Below are positions 1 through 9,300 of a DNA stretch of 64,000 nucleotides, in pieces (positions within the stretch are counted from its first letter, which is position 1; every line of letters starts with the position of its first letter). The stretch covers positions 124,001 through 188,000 of the forward strand of contig CALSRC010000001.1 in NCBI GenBank assembly GCA_943788645.1. The letters run 5' to 3'. The position numbers and the translations under genes are program-made. This DNA is from UA16 sp002292325 (GTDB lineage Bacteria > Bacteroidota > Bacteroidia > Flavobacteriales_D > Sanyastnellaceae). The notes beneath the pieces are model-generated. The model was not told the origin of the DNA. It ran no database searches and saw only the letters and a program-made list of their open reading frames with translations.

Positions 1-29
1 CGTGTGGTTGATTCAATAATTCTGTGAAC

Positions 30-572
30 ATGACCCGTTTAATCCTTTCTCTGCTAATTGGCACCTTCCTTTGGACAGGATGCTCTTCCGTCACGTTTAC
101 CGATCCCATGCCCCTGGGACGACGAGACCTGGATCACTTTCCTTTGAAATGGCAAGGGAATTGGACCGACGGAGACGAGCTCACCTTGGAGATTTTTCCT
201 CACAAGGTCTTCTTCGAAAGCACCGAGGAAACTATCCAGCTCGGGGAAAACGCAAAGTTGCGGCGATTTCACGGCTACTTGATCCTCAATCAAAGCCAAG
301 ACGAGGACTCCCAGTGGTCCGTGATTTTAGGACGACGATGGAAGGACGAAATCCACCTATGGAAATTCAATCAGGATGATGCAGATGCGGTTGCAGTTTG
401 GAACGAAATCCTGACTGCAGAGGCCATCGAGCAAGTTGGTGTATTGGAAAAACAAACCTATGTGCTCTCACCTGAAAACAACGCGGCCTTTCGGAAACTT
501 TTGACCCAAGGAGGCATCACAGACGGGGGCACACTGCAAAGGGTGCTTACACCGGTTTTACCATCGCATTAG
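30..572 (+). CDS. Predicted lipoprotein of unknown function
   Basis: A 180-residue protein. A hydrophobic N-terminal segment ends in the lipobox-like LWTGC (Cys at about residue 18), so it is probably a lipid-anchored envelope protein. The mature part is polar, with alternating Trp and charged residues (WQGNW, HLWKF), and looks like a small beta-rich domain. I do not recognise the family. The ATG at 30 gives the best signal peptide; an in-frame GTG at 24 would add two residues. Its 3' end overlaps the convergent superoxide dismutase gene by 26 bp. The window begins only 29 bases upstream, so any operon partner is not visible. Confidence 0.75.
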   Translation: MTRLILSLLIGTFLWTGCSSVTFTDPMPLGRRDLDHFPLKWQGNWTDGDELTLEIFPHKVFFESTEETIQLGENAKLRRFHGYLILNQSQDEDSQWSVILGRRWKDEIHLWKFNQDDADAVAVWNEILTAEAIEQVGVLEKQTYVLSPENNAAFRKLLTQGGITDGGTLQRVLTPVLPSH

Positions 573-1305
573 CAGCTACAACGTCCCAATTGACCAGCGA
601 CATAAACGCCGAGATGTAATCCTTTCGACGGTTTTGGTAATTCAAATAATAGGCGTGTTCCCAAACGTCCATTCCCAATAACGGGGTCCCGGGACGATCA
701 ACAATTTGCGACATCAGTGGATTGTCTTGGTTTGGCGTGCTGGTGACTTCCAGTTGACCTTCGCCATTCCGAATGAGCCAAGCCCATCCGCTTCCAAATC
801 GCTTCGCACCGGCCGTTGCGAAAGCCTCGTTGAACGCTTCCACAGAACCAAATGAAGATTCAATTTCTTCACGCAATTCACCTTCCGGTGCTGGAGCGCC
901 CCCAGGAGTCAGGGTTCTCCAGTACAACGTATGGTTGTAATGGCCTCCCCCATTATTTCGCAGCGCCTTTTGATCCGTTTGGATTGTTCCCAACAAGTCC
1001 ACGAGCTTCATTCCATCGTACACCCCGTTGCTCGCGACAATTGCTTTGTTGAGCTTATTGACGTAACCAGCATGATGTTTTCCAAAGTGGATCTCCATGG
1101 TTTCCGCATCAATCTGCGGTGCCAAGGCATCAAATCCATACCCCAAAGCTTCCTGTTCAAACAAAAAAGGACGTGGCTTCATGCCTTTCACTGATGCATT
1201 GCCTTCGCGTGTGCGAGAATCGCCTGATCCGCATCCCATAAACGGCGCAATCAACATGCCCGCACCCGCTGTGCCAGCTAATTTGAGGAAGGTTCTTTTC
1301 TTCAT
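547..1305 (-). CDS. Superoxide dismutase, Fe/Mn family, exported
   Basis: Converts superoxide to hydrogen peroxide and oxygen. The 252-residue protein has the SOD N-terminal helical hairpin, with a His ligand in EIHFGKHH and another in GGGHYNHTLYW. The C-terminal domain has the MDVWEHAYY signature, whose Asp and His complete the metal site. The sequence alone does not settle iron versus manganese. The N-terminus KKRTFLKLAGTAGAGML followed by FMGC resembles a Tat-type lipoprotein signal, so the enzyme probably works in the periplasm or on a membrane surface, whereas most SODs are cytosolic. I chose the ATG at 1305: the frame stays open to 1380, but those 25 residues are not signal-like, and a promoter-like box sits 4 nt upstream of 1305. 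Confidence 0.93.
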   Translation of the reverse strand: MKKRTFLKLAGTAGAGMLIAPFMGCGSGDSRTREGNASVKGMKPRPFLFEQEALGYGFDALAPQIDAETMEIHFGKHHAGYVNKLNKAIVASNGVYDGMKLVDLLGTIQTDQKALRNNGGGHYNHTLYWRTLTPGGAPAPEGELREEIESSFGSVEAFNEAFATAGAKRFGSGWAWLIRNGEGQLEVTSTPNQDNPLMSQIVDRPGTPLLGMDVWEHAYYLNYQNRRKDYISAFMSLVNWDVVAANAMVKPV

Positions 1306-1309
1306 GCCA

Positions 1310-1317
1310 CAAAGATG
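1310..1317 (-). promoter_or_regulatory. Candidate -7 box of the superoxide dismutase gene
   Basis: On the minus strand this reads CATCTTTG, one mismatch from the Bacteroidota -7 consensus TAnnTTTG, and it ends 4 nt before the start codon. No clear -33 TTG lies at the usual distance. The same near-leaderless arrangement occurs upstream of lysS, rlmN, the gene at 45463 and the DUF5522-hutU operon. Confidence 0.4.
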
Positions 1318-1382
1318 CGTCTTCCACTTCAAACTGTGTACATTCAGCACAATGCTTGTGCACGTTGGACCGTTCAACACTG

Positions 1383-1390
1383 TAGTTTCG
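1383..1390 (+). promoter_or_regulatory. Candidate -7 box for the AsmA-like/RsmI operon
   Basis: TAGTTTCG matches TAnnTTTG with one mismatch and lies 14 nt before the AsmA-like start. A TTG lies 15 nt upstream, shorter than the usual 19 or so. This is weak but plausible evidence. Confidence 0.3.
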
Positions 1391-1404
1391 AATGAAGAAT
1401 TAGA

Positions 1405-3732
1405 ATGAAACGCCTGCGCACCATTTTATTGGTCTCCATCCTGTTGGTTCTCGCCTGTGGTGCAGCCGGCATCGCTTGGTTGGTGTCCAACGAGGACCGC
1501 CTAACACAGCAACTGCTCCTCGAACTTGACCAGAGGTTGCTCACTGACGCGCACATTGAAGCGATCGAATTGGATCTCTGGTCCCATTTTCCGGATGTTT
1601 CCTTGGTCTTGAATGGTGTCTGGGCCTTGGACTCATTTGGGTCCAATGACACCTTAATTCAAGCTGATCAAATTCAGCTCGCATGCAACGCCTTTCAATT
1701 ATTACGTGGCCAATACGAACTCTCAGAGCTGAGTATTTCTGACGGTGATTTAAACTTACAAAGCACGCAAGATGGCGAGTGGAACACCGCTATTTGGAGG
1801 AGTCCGAGCGAAGGATCCTCTTCCAATGCCTCCTATTCCATTCAGCTTCTGTCGCTGCAACGAACTGCTGTGCGCGTGGACAATCGGCTGGTTCAGATGG
1901 ATGAGGCCCGTGTGCAAATTGCATGGAGCGACTCCGGTGTCTTTGCCGCAGGCAATGGCATCATAGGCCATACCGAGATGCCGGAATTTAAAACGAATAG
2001 TTCGGTAGATTGGACCGGTGAATTCCGATGGAATACGGCATCGGATGCGGTATCAATTTTGCTATCCGATGTTCTTTGGAAGGGTTTGGAGGCACAATTC
2101 GATGCGAAAAAAGATTCCGGTCCATGGGAGATAGAGGGCCAGGTCAAAGGCGTTTCGCTGACTGCATTTCAAGCACTGGTCACTCTGCCCGAACCATGGA
2201 ACCAGCTCTCCAGCGAGGCCAACGCTTATGGTTCACTGACTTGGCAAGACGGTGTTTTTAAATCAAATTGGGTCATTGACTCCCGCACTTGGAAAATCCC
2301 TTGGGAAGGTCGCATGGTTGAAGTGACCGGCGATGCGCGGGTCTGGGTCAAGCACGACGCAGGTCGATGGCGAGCTGATGCGCCTGCTGTTAACCTCCGT
2401 TCCAGCGGGTGGGGTTGGACCGGTGAAATAAACCAAATCGACTTCGAAACGGGCCATTTCCAGGCCATCGGCAAAGGGGAAGTCGATTGGGGGGAATTGG
2501 ATCGAAGGCTGCTCTCCTCTGAAACTGAGTGGCCTGAATCTGGCAAAACGACTTGGGACGGACAAGCGGAAAGGATCATTGCGGGGTGGGCCTTGGAAGG
2601 TGCGTTTACAGCTAAAAACATGAGCGGTGAATGGAAGGGAGCGCCTTGGACTGCCCAAGCAAATGGAGTGATTAACCCGGCTGCAGCATCCTTCAATTCA
2701 CTGCAAGCCCAATGGGATGGTATCCAAATCGACGGTCACCTCCAAATCGACGGAATAAACTCAGCGGATAACCAAATGAAGATTGGAGGAAAGCTCCGTG
2801 TCCCGGAATGGGCCAGTCAGCCCTCCGATTCTTCCGAAGTATTCTCCCTGCAGGATCTGCAATTGCCCAAAGGGCTCTCCGTTGACTTAGAGGGTGAGGT
2901 AGACCGAGTATCGTATGACAACTGGACCTTGGACACCGTTCAATTCCGCCTCATTGGAAATCCATTGGAGTGGCGAATTTCAAAGTTTGAAGCTTCCACC
3001 CTGGATGGATCTCTGACCGGAGACGGCCAATGCTCGTTTGGAACAGATGGCTCCGATGCCACCCTTCTATTCCATCCCCATGTGACGGGTTGTGATCTAC
3101 CCTCCCTCTTCCAGGCCTTCGATGATTTCGATCAGACTAGCCTTCGTTCCGAGCATTTGACCGGAACGCTTCAGGCCGCTGGTTCAGTCCAATTCAATCT
3201 CAAACCGAACGGAACATGGGACCCATCGAGCTTGGATGTTTTGGGGGCCACTTCCATCGAAAACGGCTCATTGACGGAACTTGAAGCCTTTGCAGAGATT
3301 GCTGATTACCTGAGAAGTCACCGCATGATGGCTCCTCTGGTTGATCCGGATGACCTTGGTGAGCGCCTTCGCGGAGTTACGTTTGACCACCTGGAATCTC
3401 CCGTTTACATCTCCAGAGGAGTTGTGCAAATCCCTACCGTCGAAATCCGCTCATCTGCCATGAACATTACCCTCGAAGGGCAATACGGTTTTGACTCCTC
3501 CATTGATTACACTCTGGGGTTTGCGATGCGCGACTTACGGTCCGCCCGTGACAGTGAATTTGGGACGATCGAAGACGATGGCCTCGGTCAACAATTTTTC
3601 ATCTCCATGCAAGGAACCGTCCAAGACCCGGAATATAGTTGGGACCGAGAAGCTCAAAAAAACCACAGAAAAGAAAATTTTCAGCGCGAAAAAGAACTCC
3701 TGAAAGACCTCTTCCGAAAATCAACCCCATGA
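1405..3732 (+). CDS. AsmA-like envelope protein
   Basis: A 775-residue protein with one N-terminal membrane helix (about residues 5-27) and a very long beta-rich periplasmic part. The first domain (HIEAIELDLWSHFPDVSLVLNGV, then an LLRGQYELSELSISDG segment) is typical of AsmA, and the C-terminal AsmA-like region lies at about residues 590-730. AsmA-family proteins are thought to form beta-groove bridges that move phospholipid to the outer membrane; that role is family knowledge, not shown here. It is the first gene of a tight three-gene operon, and its stop overlaps the next start as ATGA. Confidence 0.85.
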   Translation: MKRLRTILLVSILLVLACGAAGIAWLVSNEDRLTQQLLLELDQRLLTDAHIEAIELDLWSHFPDVSLVLNGVWALDSFGSNDTLIQADQIQLACNAFQLLRGQYELSELSISDGDLNLQSTQDGEWNTAIWRSPSEGSSSNASYSIQLLSLQRTAVRVDNRLVQMDEARVQIAWSDSGVFAAGNGIIGHTEMPEFKTNSSVDWTGEFRWNTASDAVSILLSDVLWKGLEAQFDAKKDSGPWEIEGQVKGVSLTAFQALVTLPEPWNQLSSEANAYGSLTWQDGVFKSNWVIDSRTWKIPWEGRMVEVTGDARVWVKHDAGRWRADAPAVNLRSSGWGWTGEINQIDFETGHFQAIGKGEVDWGELDRRLLSSETEWPESGKTTWDGQAERIIAGWALEGAFTAKNMSGEWKGAPWTAQANGVINPAAASFNSLQAQWDGIQIDGHLQIDGINSADNQMKIGGKLRVPEWASQPSDSSEVFSLQDLQLPKGLSVDLEGEVDRVSYDNWTLDTVQFRLIGNPLEWRISKFEASTLDGSLTGDGQCSFGTDGSDATLLFHPHVTGCDLPSLFQAFDDFDQTSLRSEHLTGTLQAAGSVQFNLKPNGTWDPSSLDVLGATSIENGSLTELEAFAEIADYLRSHRMMAPLVDPDDLGERLRGVTFDHLESPVYISRGVVQIPTVEIRSSAMNITLEGQYGFDSSIDYTLGFAMRDLRSARDSEFGTIEDDGLGQQFFISMQGTVQDPEYSWDREAQKNHRKENFQREKELLKDLFRKSTP

Positions 3733-4319
3733 ACGACCAATCCACTCGCTCTGATCTCCTGGCTGCAGTACATGCCGCGTTGCGCTCTTGCCTCGAACAA
3801 CTGACACATGAGGAGCCCGATTGGGCGAATATTCACCTGAAAATTGCCGAGTCCCAGCGAGCCTTAGCCGTAGCAGAGCACATCGCATCAAAGGAGTCCC
3901 CAATGGACAGTCAGATGGCCGAAATGATGGAGGATATTGAAATCATCCCCGAAACGGAAATCATTGCCCCGAGCGCGGACACTCCTCGACCAACTGCTCC
4001 AATTCAAGAATCCAACGCTCTGGTGGGAGGAACACCTCCTGCTAGCGGTACTTCCCTCGCTGAAAAACTCAGTGAGCAGCCGCTTGTTGCACTCCAAAAC
4101 GCTTTGAGCATCAACGACCGTGTTCGTTTTTCAGCTTTGCTCACAGATGGCGATGTTCCTGAGTTTATTCGGCTATGTGAAGCCGTTGAACGCTGTAGCG
4201 ACTTTGAACAAGCTCAGCGCTTATTGTTGGAATCTACAACCGACGTAGACTGGGAAGATGAGGACCTCGGCGGAGAGGCGTTCTTGACACTTGTTCGCCG
4301 TTTATTTTTGGCAGCATGA
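3729..4319 (+). CDS. Bacteroidota-type conserved protein of unknown function
   Basis: A 196-residue cytosolic protein with three visible parts: an N-terminal helical segment (about residues 1-60), a Pro/Thr/Glu-rich linker (about 70-125), and a conserved-looking C-terminal helical module from SINDRVRFSALLTDGD to FLTLVRRLFL. That module resembles one found at the end of many uncharacterised Bacteroidota proteins, with a pattern of INDRF, GD, then E/A-rich helices and VRRLF. The start was set at the ATG that overlaps the upstream stop (ATGA); the frame is open further upstream inside the previous gene. It lies between an AsmA-like gene and rsmI and overlaps both by 4 bp. I can assign no function. 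Confidence 0.75.
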   Translation: MNDQSTRSDLLAAVHAALRSCLEQLTHEEPDWANIHLKIAESQRALAVAEHIASKESPMDSQMAEMMEDIEIIPETEIIAPSADTPRPTAPIQESNALVGGTPPASGTSLAEKLSEQPLVALQNALSINDRVRFSALLTDGDVPEFIRLCEAVERCSDFEQAQRLLLESTTDVDWEDEDLGGEAFLTLVRRLFLAA

Positions 4320-5008
4320 GCGAAATCTCGGTTCAACATGGCACCCTCTACCTGATTCCGACACCTGTCGGAAACCTCGGTGACTTCACACCTCGTGCCA
4401 TCGACGTTTTACGCGAAGTAACCTTCATCCTTGCCGAGGACACACGCACAACAAGCAAGCTGACCAACCAATTTGAGATCGACACGCCACTGAAGGCCTT
4501 TCATCAGCACAACGAACACAAATCAACTCCAGGATGGATTCAAGCCCTGCAAACGGGCCATTCACTTGCGGTATGCTCTGACGCTGGGACGCCAGGAATC
4601 TCAGACCCCGCATTTCTATTGGTTCGCGCTTGCAGCGAACAGAACATCCCTGTCGTTTGCTTGCCGGGTGCTACAGCCTTTGTCCCCGCTTTGGTCGTTT
4701 CGGGCATTCCTTGTGATCGGTTCGTTTTTGAAGGCTTCTTACCTCACAAAAAAGGACGTCAAAAACGATTGACAGCATTGGTTGAAGAAGAGCGGACGGT
4801 GGTGTTTTACGAATCTCCTCACCGCATCGTCAAATTGCTCAAAGAAATCGAATCCCATTGCGGGAGTGATCGATGGGTCGCGTGCTCTCGCGAAATCAGT
4901 AAGTTGCATGAACAGACCGTCCGCGGACCCGCATCCGAGCTAATCGCCTACTTCACTGAGCATGAGCCACGTGGCGAATTCGTAGTGGTGATGGCTGGCA
5001 AGCCTTAA
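4316..5008 (+). CDS. rsmI: 16S rRNA 2'-O-ribose C1402 methyltransferase RsmI
   Basis: Methylates the ribose of C1402 in 16S rRNA using S-adenosylmethionine. The 230-residue protein has the tetrapyrrole-methylase fold signature, with LYLIPTPVGNLGD at the N-terminus, AEDTRTTSKL, the SAM-loop motif SDAGTPGISDP (about residues 85-98) and FYESPHR. Length is normal for the family. It starts in an ATGA overlap with the preceding gene and is the last gene of the operon. Its stop overlaps the convergent radA stop by 4 bp. Confidence 0.95.
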   Translation: MSEISVQHGTLYLIPTPVGNLGDFTPRAIDVLREVTFILAEDTRTTSKLTNQFEIDTPLKAFHQHNEHKSTPGWIQALQTGHSLAVCSDAGTPGISDPAFLLVRACSEQNIPVVCLPGATAFVPALVVSGIPCDRFVFEGFLPHKKGRQKRLTALVEEERTVVFYESPHRIVKLLKEIESHCGSDRWVACSREISKLHEQTVRGPASELIAYFTEHEPRGEFVVVMAGKP

Positions 5009-6378
5009 AATAAACGGCCGTGTAGGTCACTGACCTGGCGAATGCCGATCAGTTCGAGCTCGCTGTCCTTCGGACGCTCAACGTTGCGGGTATGGCCCGA
5101 ATAAAAGAGCCGCTTCATGCCGAGTCGACTGGCTTCGGCAATCCGCTGATTCATCCTTGGAACGGGGCGTATTTCACCCGTCAACCCAACCTCTCCTGCA
5201 AATGCTGTTCCCCACGGCAAGGGGACATCCAATACACTGCTTAAAATCGCCGCTACAACAGCCAAATCAATTGCCGGGTCCTGCATGCGCAGACCTCCGG
5301 CCAAATTCAAAAAGACATCCTTCGTTCCTAACTTGAAACCGCAGCGCTTCTCCAAGACGGCCAATAGCATATTCAGTCGACGCAGGTCAAAACCCGTCCC
5401 CGAGCGTTGAGGGGTACCATAAACTGCCGTTGACACCAGCGCTTGCACTTCGACCAGCATGGGACGGGCTCCCTCCAGTGCTGCAGAAACAGCCGTCCCG
5501 CTCAAACCTTCATCGTCTGATTTTTGACCGAGCAACGCATCGGATGGATGCTCAACTCCCATCAAGCCCGTACCCCGCATTTCATACAGCCCCAATTCTG
5601 CTGTTGTTCCAAAGCGATTCTTGACTGCGCGCAACATTCGGTACGCATGGTGTCGTTCTCCTTCAAACTGAAGCACCACGTCGACCATGTGTTCCAACAC
5701 CTTTGGACCCGCCAATGAGCCTTCCTTGGTGATGTGACCAACAAAAAACACAGGAACATGGTGTTGTTTCGCGTAGCGCGTAAAAGCCGCTGCAGTCTCC
5801 CGTATTTGCGACACTGAACCCGGAGCAGATTCTACCTCGGGCAAAAACATCGTCTGAATGGAGTCGACAATCACCATGGAAGGCTTGTTCGCCTCCAATT
5901 CACGCAAAACCGCTTGCGCATCCGTTTCTGCAAATACATACAAAGATGGGGAAACCTCGCCGAGGCGTTCTGCGCGCATCCGCACTTGTTCTGGGCTTTC
6001 CTCTCCTGCGATGTAGAGAATTCGACTCGCTTTCTTGGCCATGTGGAGGACGGATTGAAGCATCAAGGTTGACTTACCAATGCCCGGCTCACCGCCCAAT
6101 AAAATAACGGCTCCAGGAACGACTCCTTGTCCTAAGACTCGGTCAAGCTCTGCGTCACCTGTTGGAGTTCTTCCAAGCTCCAGCACCTCAACATCTGCAA
6201 GCGGCCGAGCCTCTGCTGACTTCAATTGCGGGGATTGCCTTCGTTCAGCGGATGAATTGCTCCGAACTGTAAATGCTTCTAACGTGTTCCAAGCCTTGCA
6301 CGATGGACATTTGCCCACCCATTGAACCGAATCTTGGCCGCAAGAAGAACAGACATAGTGGGTTTTCGCTTTGGCCAA
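5005..6378 (-). CDS. radA: DNA repair protein RadA
   Basis: A RecA-like ATPase that promotes branch migration during recombinational repair. The 457-residue protein shows all the family parts: an N-terminal C4 zinc finger (CSSCG...CPSC, residues 10-28), Walker A GEPGIGKST (about 98-106), the RadA-specific KNRFG motif (about 254-258), and a C-terminal Lon-protease-like domain with GLTGEIRPV. The start is a TTG; no in-frame ATG precedes the zinc finger. It follows the large T9SS gene by 13 bp and may be co-transcribed with it, though the two functions are unrelated. Confidence 0.95.
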   Translation of the reverse strand: MAKAKTHYVCSSCGQDSVQWVGKCPSCKAWNTLEAFTVRSNSSAERRQSPQLKSAEARPLADVEVLELGRTPTGDAELDRVLGQGVVPGAVILLGGEPGIGKSTLMLQSVLHMAKKASRILYIAGEESPEQVRMRAERLGEVSPSLYVFAETDAQAVLRELEANKPSMVIVDSIQTMFLPEVESAPGSVSQIRETAAAFTRYAKQHHVPVFFVGHITKEGSLAGPKVLEHMVDVVLQFEGERHHAYRMLRAVKNRFGTTAELGLYEMRGTGLMGVEHPSDALLGQKSDDEGLSGTAVSAALEGARPMLVEVQALVSTAVYGTPQRSGTGFDLRRLNMLLAVLEKRCGFKLGTKDVFLNLAGGLRMQDPAIDLAVVAAILSSVLDVPLPWGTAFAGEVGLTGEIRPVPRMNQRIAEASRLGMKRLFYSGHTRNVERPKDSELELIGIRQVSDLHGRLF

Positions 6379-6391
6379 GTTCCTCGCAGAA

Positions 6392-9300
6392 TCAGTTGCG
6401 TAAAATCGTCACATGCCCGCTTTCCTCAATGCCGCTTGGTAGACGCATGTTGTACCAATACGTTCCTGTTTCGCCATTGTTTGGACGCCAGGCAGCTTCG
6501 TTGGTGTAGTTGTTGCTGGAATAGATTTCCTGTCCCCAACGATTGTAGATGCGCATGTAAACATTGTCATAGACTTCGAGGCCGTCGATGTGGAAATCTT
6601 CATTCATGTCATCGCCATAATCGGGCGTAAATACATTCGGAATCGTCAACTGACAATAATCGATCACAACATCCCACTCTTGGCGAACACCACCTACAGC
6701 ACAAGGATTGATTGCTGAACCCACCAATTCAATTCCGTATTCCCAACAATTCTGGTTCAAGGTTGAGCTTACCACGGTCATAATATCCACCGGATTGCCA
6801 AAGTAAATGATCGTGTCTGGACACTCCACCCACCACTCATAATCACCGGCACCATCGATCCAGTCGGTACCATTCCATGTGGTAGCATGCAGCTCGAAAT
6901 CGTACTCCACTTCGGGACACAACGTCAAATGCGCATTGTCATCCCCAGGTGCCTCAGATGCAGTGACTTGTCGGTATGGGTTCGTCCATTGCCAATATTC
7001 CACCCCATTGTCCTCCACCAGGAAGGGCTCAGGCTCAATGGCGGGTGGCAATCCGATGTACAGATAAGAGCACACCGTATTGGTCTCACAGCCGTATGGA
7101 TCCGTATAATCCATGCAAATATCTTCGCCGTCATACTCACTTCCATCCGCTACCTCCCACGTTAAGTCCGTTGATCCGTCAGGCCATACGACGGTGTATC
7201 CATCCGGTAAATCCGGGACCACAGCCGCCGTGCCATCGCCTAAACAATCAATCGTCATGCTCTCCAACGGTGGTGGAATATCCCCCACGATTGTAATGTT
7301 TGCGCATGCCTCTCCTTGACCGCACTGATTGGAAACCTCCACACAAAATTCTCCCGTTTCAACCGCAGAATATTCTTCTGCAATTTCACCCGGAATCAAG
7401 TTGCCATTGAAGTACCATTCAAATTGCAAATCAGGTGTATCTGGGCTCGTTGGATCCAGGTACACGTCTCCGCCTTCACATAGATTTTCGTCCTCCAGAC
7501 TCGGTTCAGGAGTGTATTGAGAATACAACGGAACTGACGCCGATGCCGAACCACAACCATTGGTAACCACAATGGATGCGTTATATGTTGTGGTATTCGA
7601 AAACGAGAATTCATTGAACGCGACATCATCGTCCCCCGGTGCCGACCAGTTCAGCGATGCTGTGCCACCAATGTCTTCAACCTCAGCGTATACCGTTTCT
7701 GATTCCCCGTCACATAGCAAATCATCAATGACCGTCAATTCAACCGTAGGCTCCTCGGTAATTTCAATTTCATAGCAATAATCTGCTTCACAAACCTCCT
7801 CCGAAAAACAAATCTCATAAAGCCCAAAACTCGTTGGAGAGAACTCTGTATTGTATTCGTCTGTATTCGTGAATGCCCAACCGTCTACCGGAGCAGATTG
7901 GCAAGTCCATTCACCAGTTGCAGGCGAGGCGACACATTCTGATGGAGAAGTAAAAATCGTGCCCGGACCCAGGTCGTTGATTTGAGTCGCATTCAAGAAA
8001 CCGCAGTTGTAAACAGAAACCGAAAGCACATCCGAATCGATGGATGCGTCTTCGTAAAAAATAATTTCTATCACATCTCCCGCAACAATGTCCACATCAA
8101 ACTGCTCGAAAGAGCTGCTAGAAGTGAGAATGTAATTGTCCTCTCCGTTGATGATCACCTCCAAGTAGCTTCCTCCCCAGCCCGATGATTCGTTGGAACT
8201 CATGTAAACAAGCAACGCTCCTTCTTGTGGGCTTGAATATCCTCCTTCGAAAACAACTGAACTGGGAATCCCGTCGCAAAACGGGTCGATGGTCACCTCT
8301 GGAATGTACGAACCAATGGTCTCAATGATGAACACCCGTTGTCCTTGGCATCCGTCTTCGTCCGTCACGAGCAGACGGTACGTCCCTGCAGTGAGTTCTG
8401 CTCCAGCATCTCCCACATAAGAGACCACTTCCCCACCCAATCCATTCCAATCCGCATCCCATTGGTAGATATCATACTCCAGTTGCTCGAGCGAGTCAAC
8501 CACCACCACAGCGGTTTGACCTGGACAAACCGCAGCGGGATCCACAACAACATCTGGCAAAAAGTAAGGGCTTTGATCAACGAAAAACTCCTCAACAACC
8601 GTGCATTGATCCAAGTAACCGGTGACGAAGAAGGTTCCTCCGTAATTGTAAGTGTTGGTGTTTCCTGGGGTCCCGTTGGACCAGATTATTTCTTCAAAAT
8701 CGCCTGTTGCGGTAAGTGTCAATTCTCCGCCTGCGCAAATCGCTGTATTGCCTTCTACCGTCAGTTCTGGAAGAACGATGTCCAAAACCTCAATGATCAA
8801 AGTGGTCACTGTTTCCCCAACGGGCGTGCCATCATCCGTAGCGGTAATGGTAATCTCTTGAATTCCGACGTTTTCAGGCAAAGCCGTGAAAATCCCAGTA
8901 ATATTCGTCAAATCATCGGCTTCCGTGATCGTGTAATCCCATCCAGGTAAATCTGTGGACGTCACCGTAATCGTTTGGTTCGGCTCAGGTCCGAGGAAGC
9001 TTAGATTCATATCGTACGTGTTCCCCAAGCACAGAAAAAGGGTGTCACACCCCACATTGGCTGTCGGGAATGGTGCTAAATTTTCGCTGTCCTCCGCTGA
9101 GTCCATCACAAAATTTCTGTAGTCAAGCCAATTCACGCCATCGTCTGCATCGGGTCCTGTTCCCTGAGGTCCGTTATATACATCGTCCAAGGTGTTGAAC
9201 CTGCCAAACTGCAGGAATGGCCCAAAATCTGGAGCGGCGTCGATGCCAACTGTTGCTGGGCTGTCCCCACAGCAACCGCTCGAACCTCCAACATCACCGT

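Noticed and set aside
8339..8950. 203-residue plus-strand open frame inside the large T9SS gene
   Set aside because: Antisense shadow of a gene with clear signal peptide and CHU_C domain; composition is unlike a real protein.
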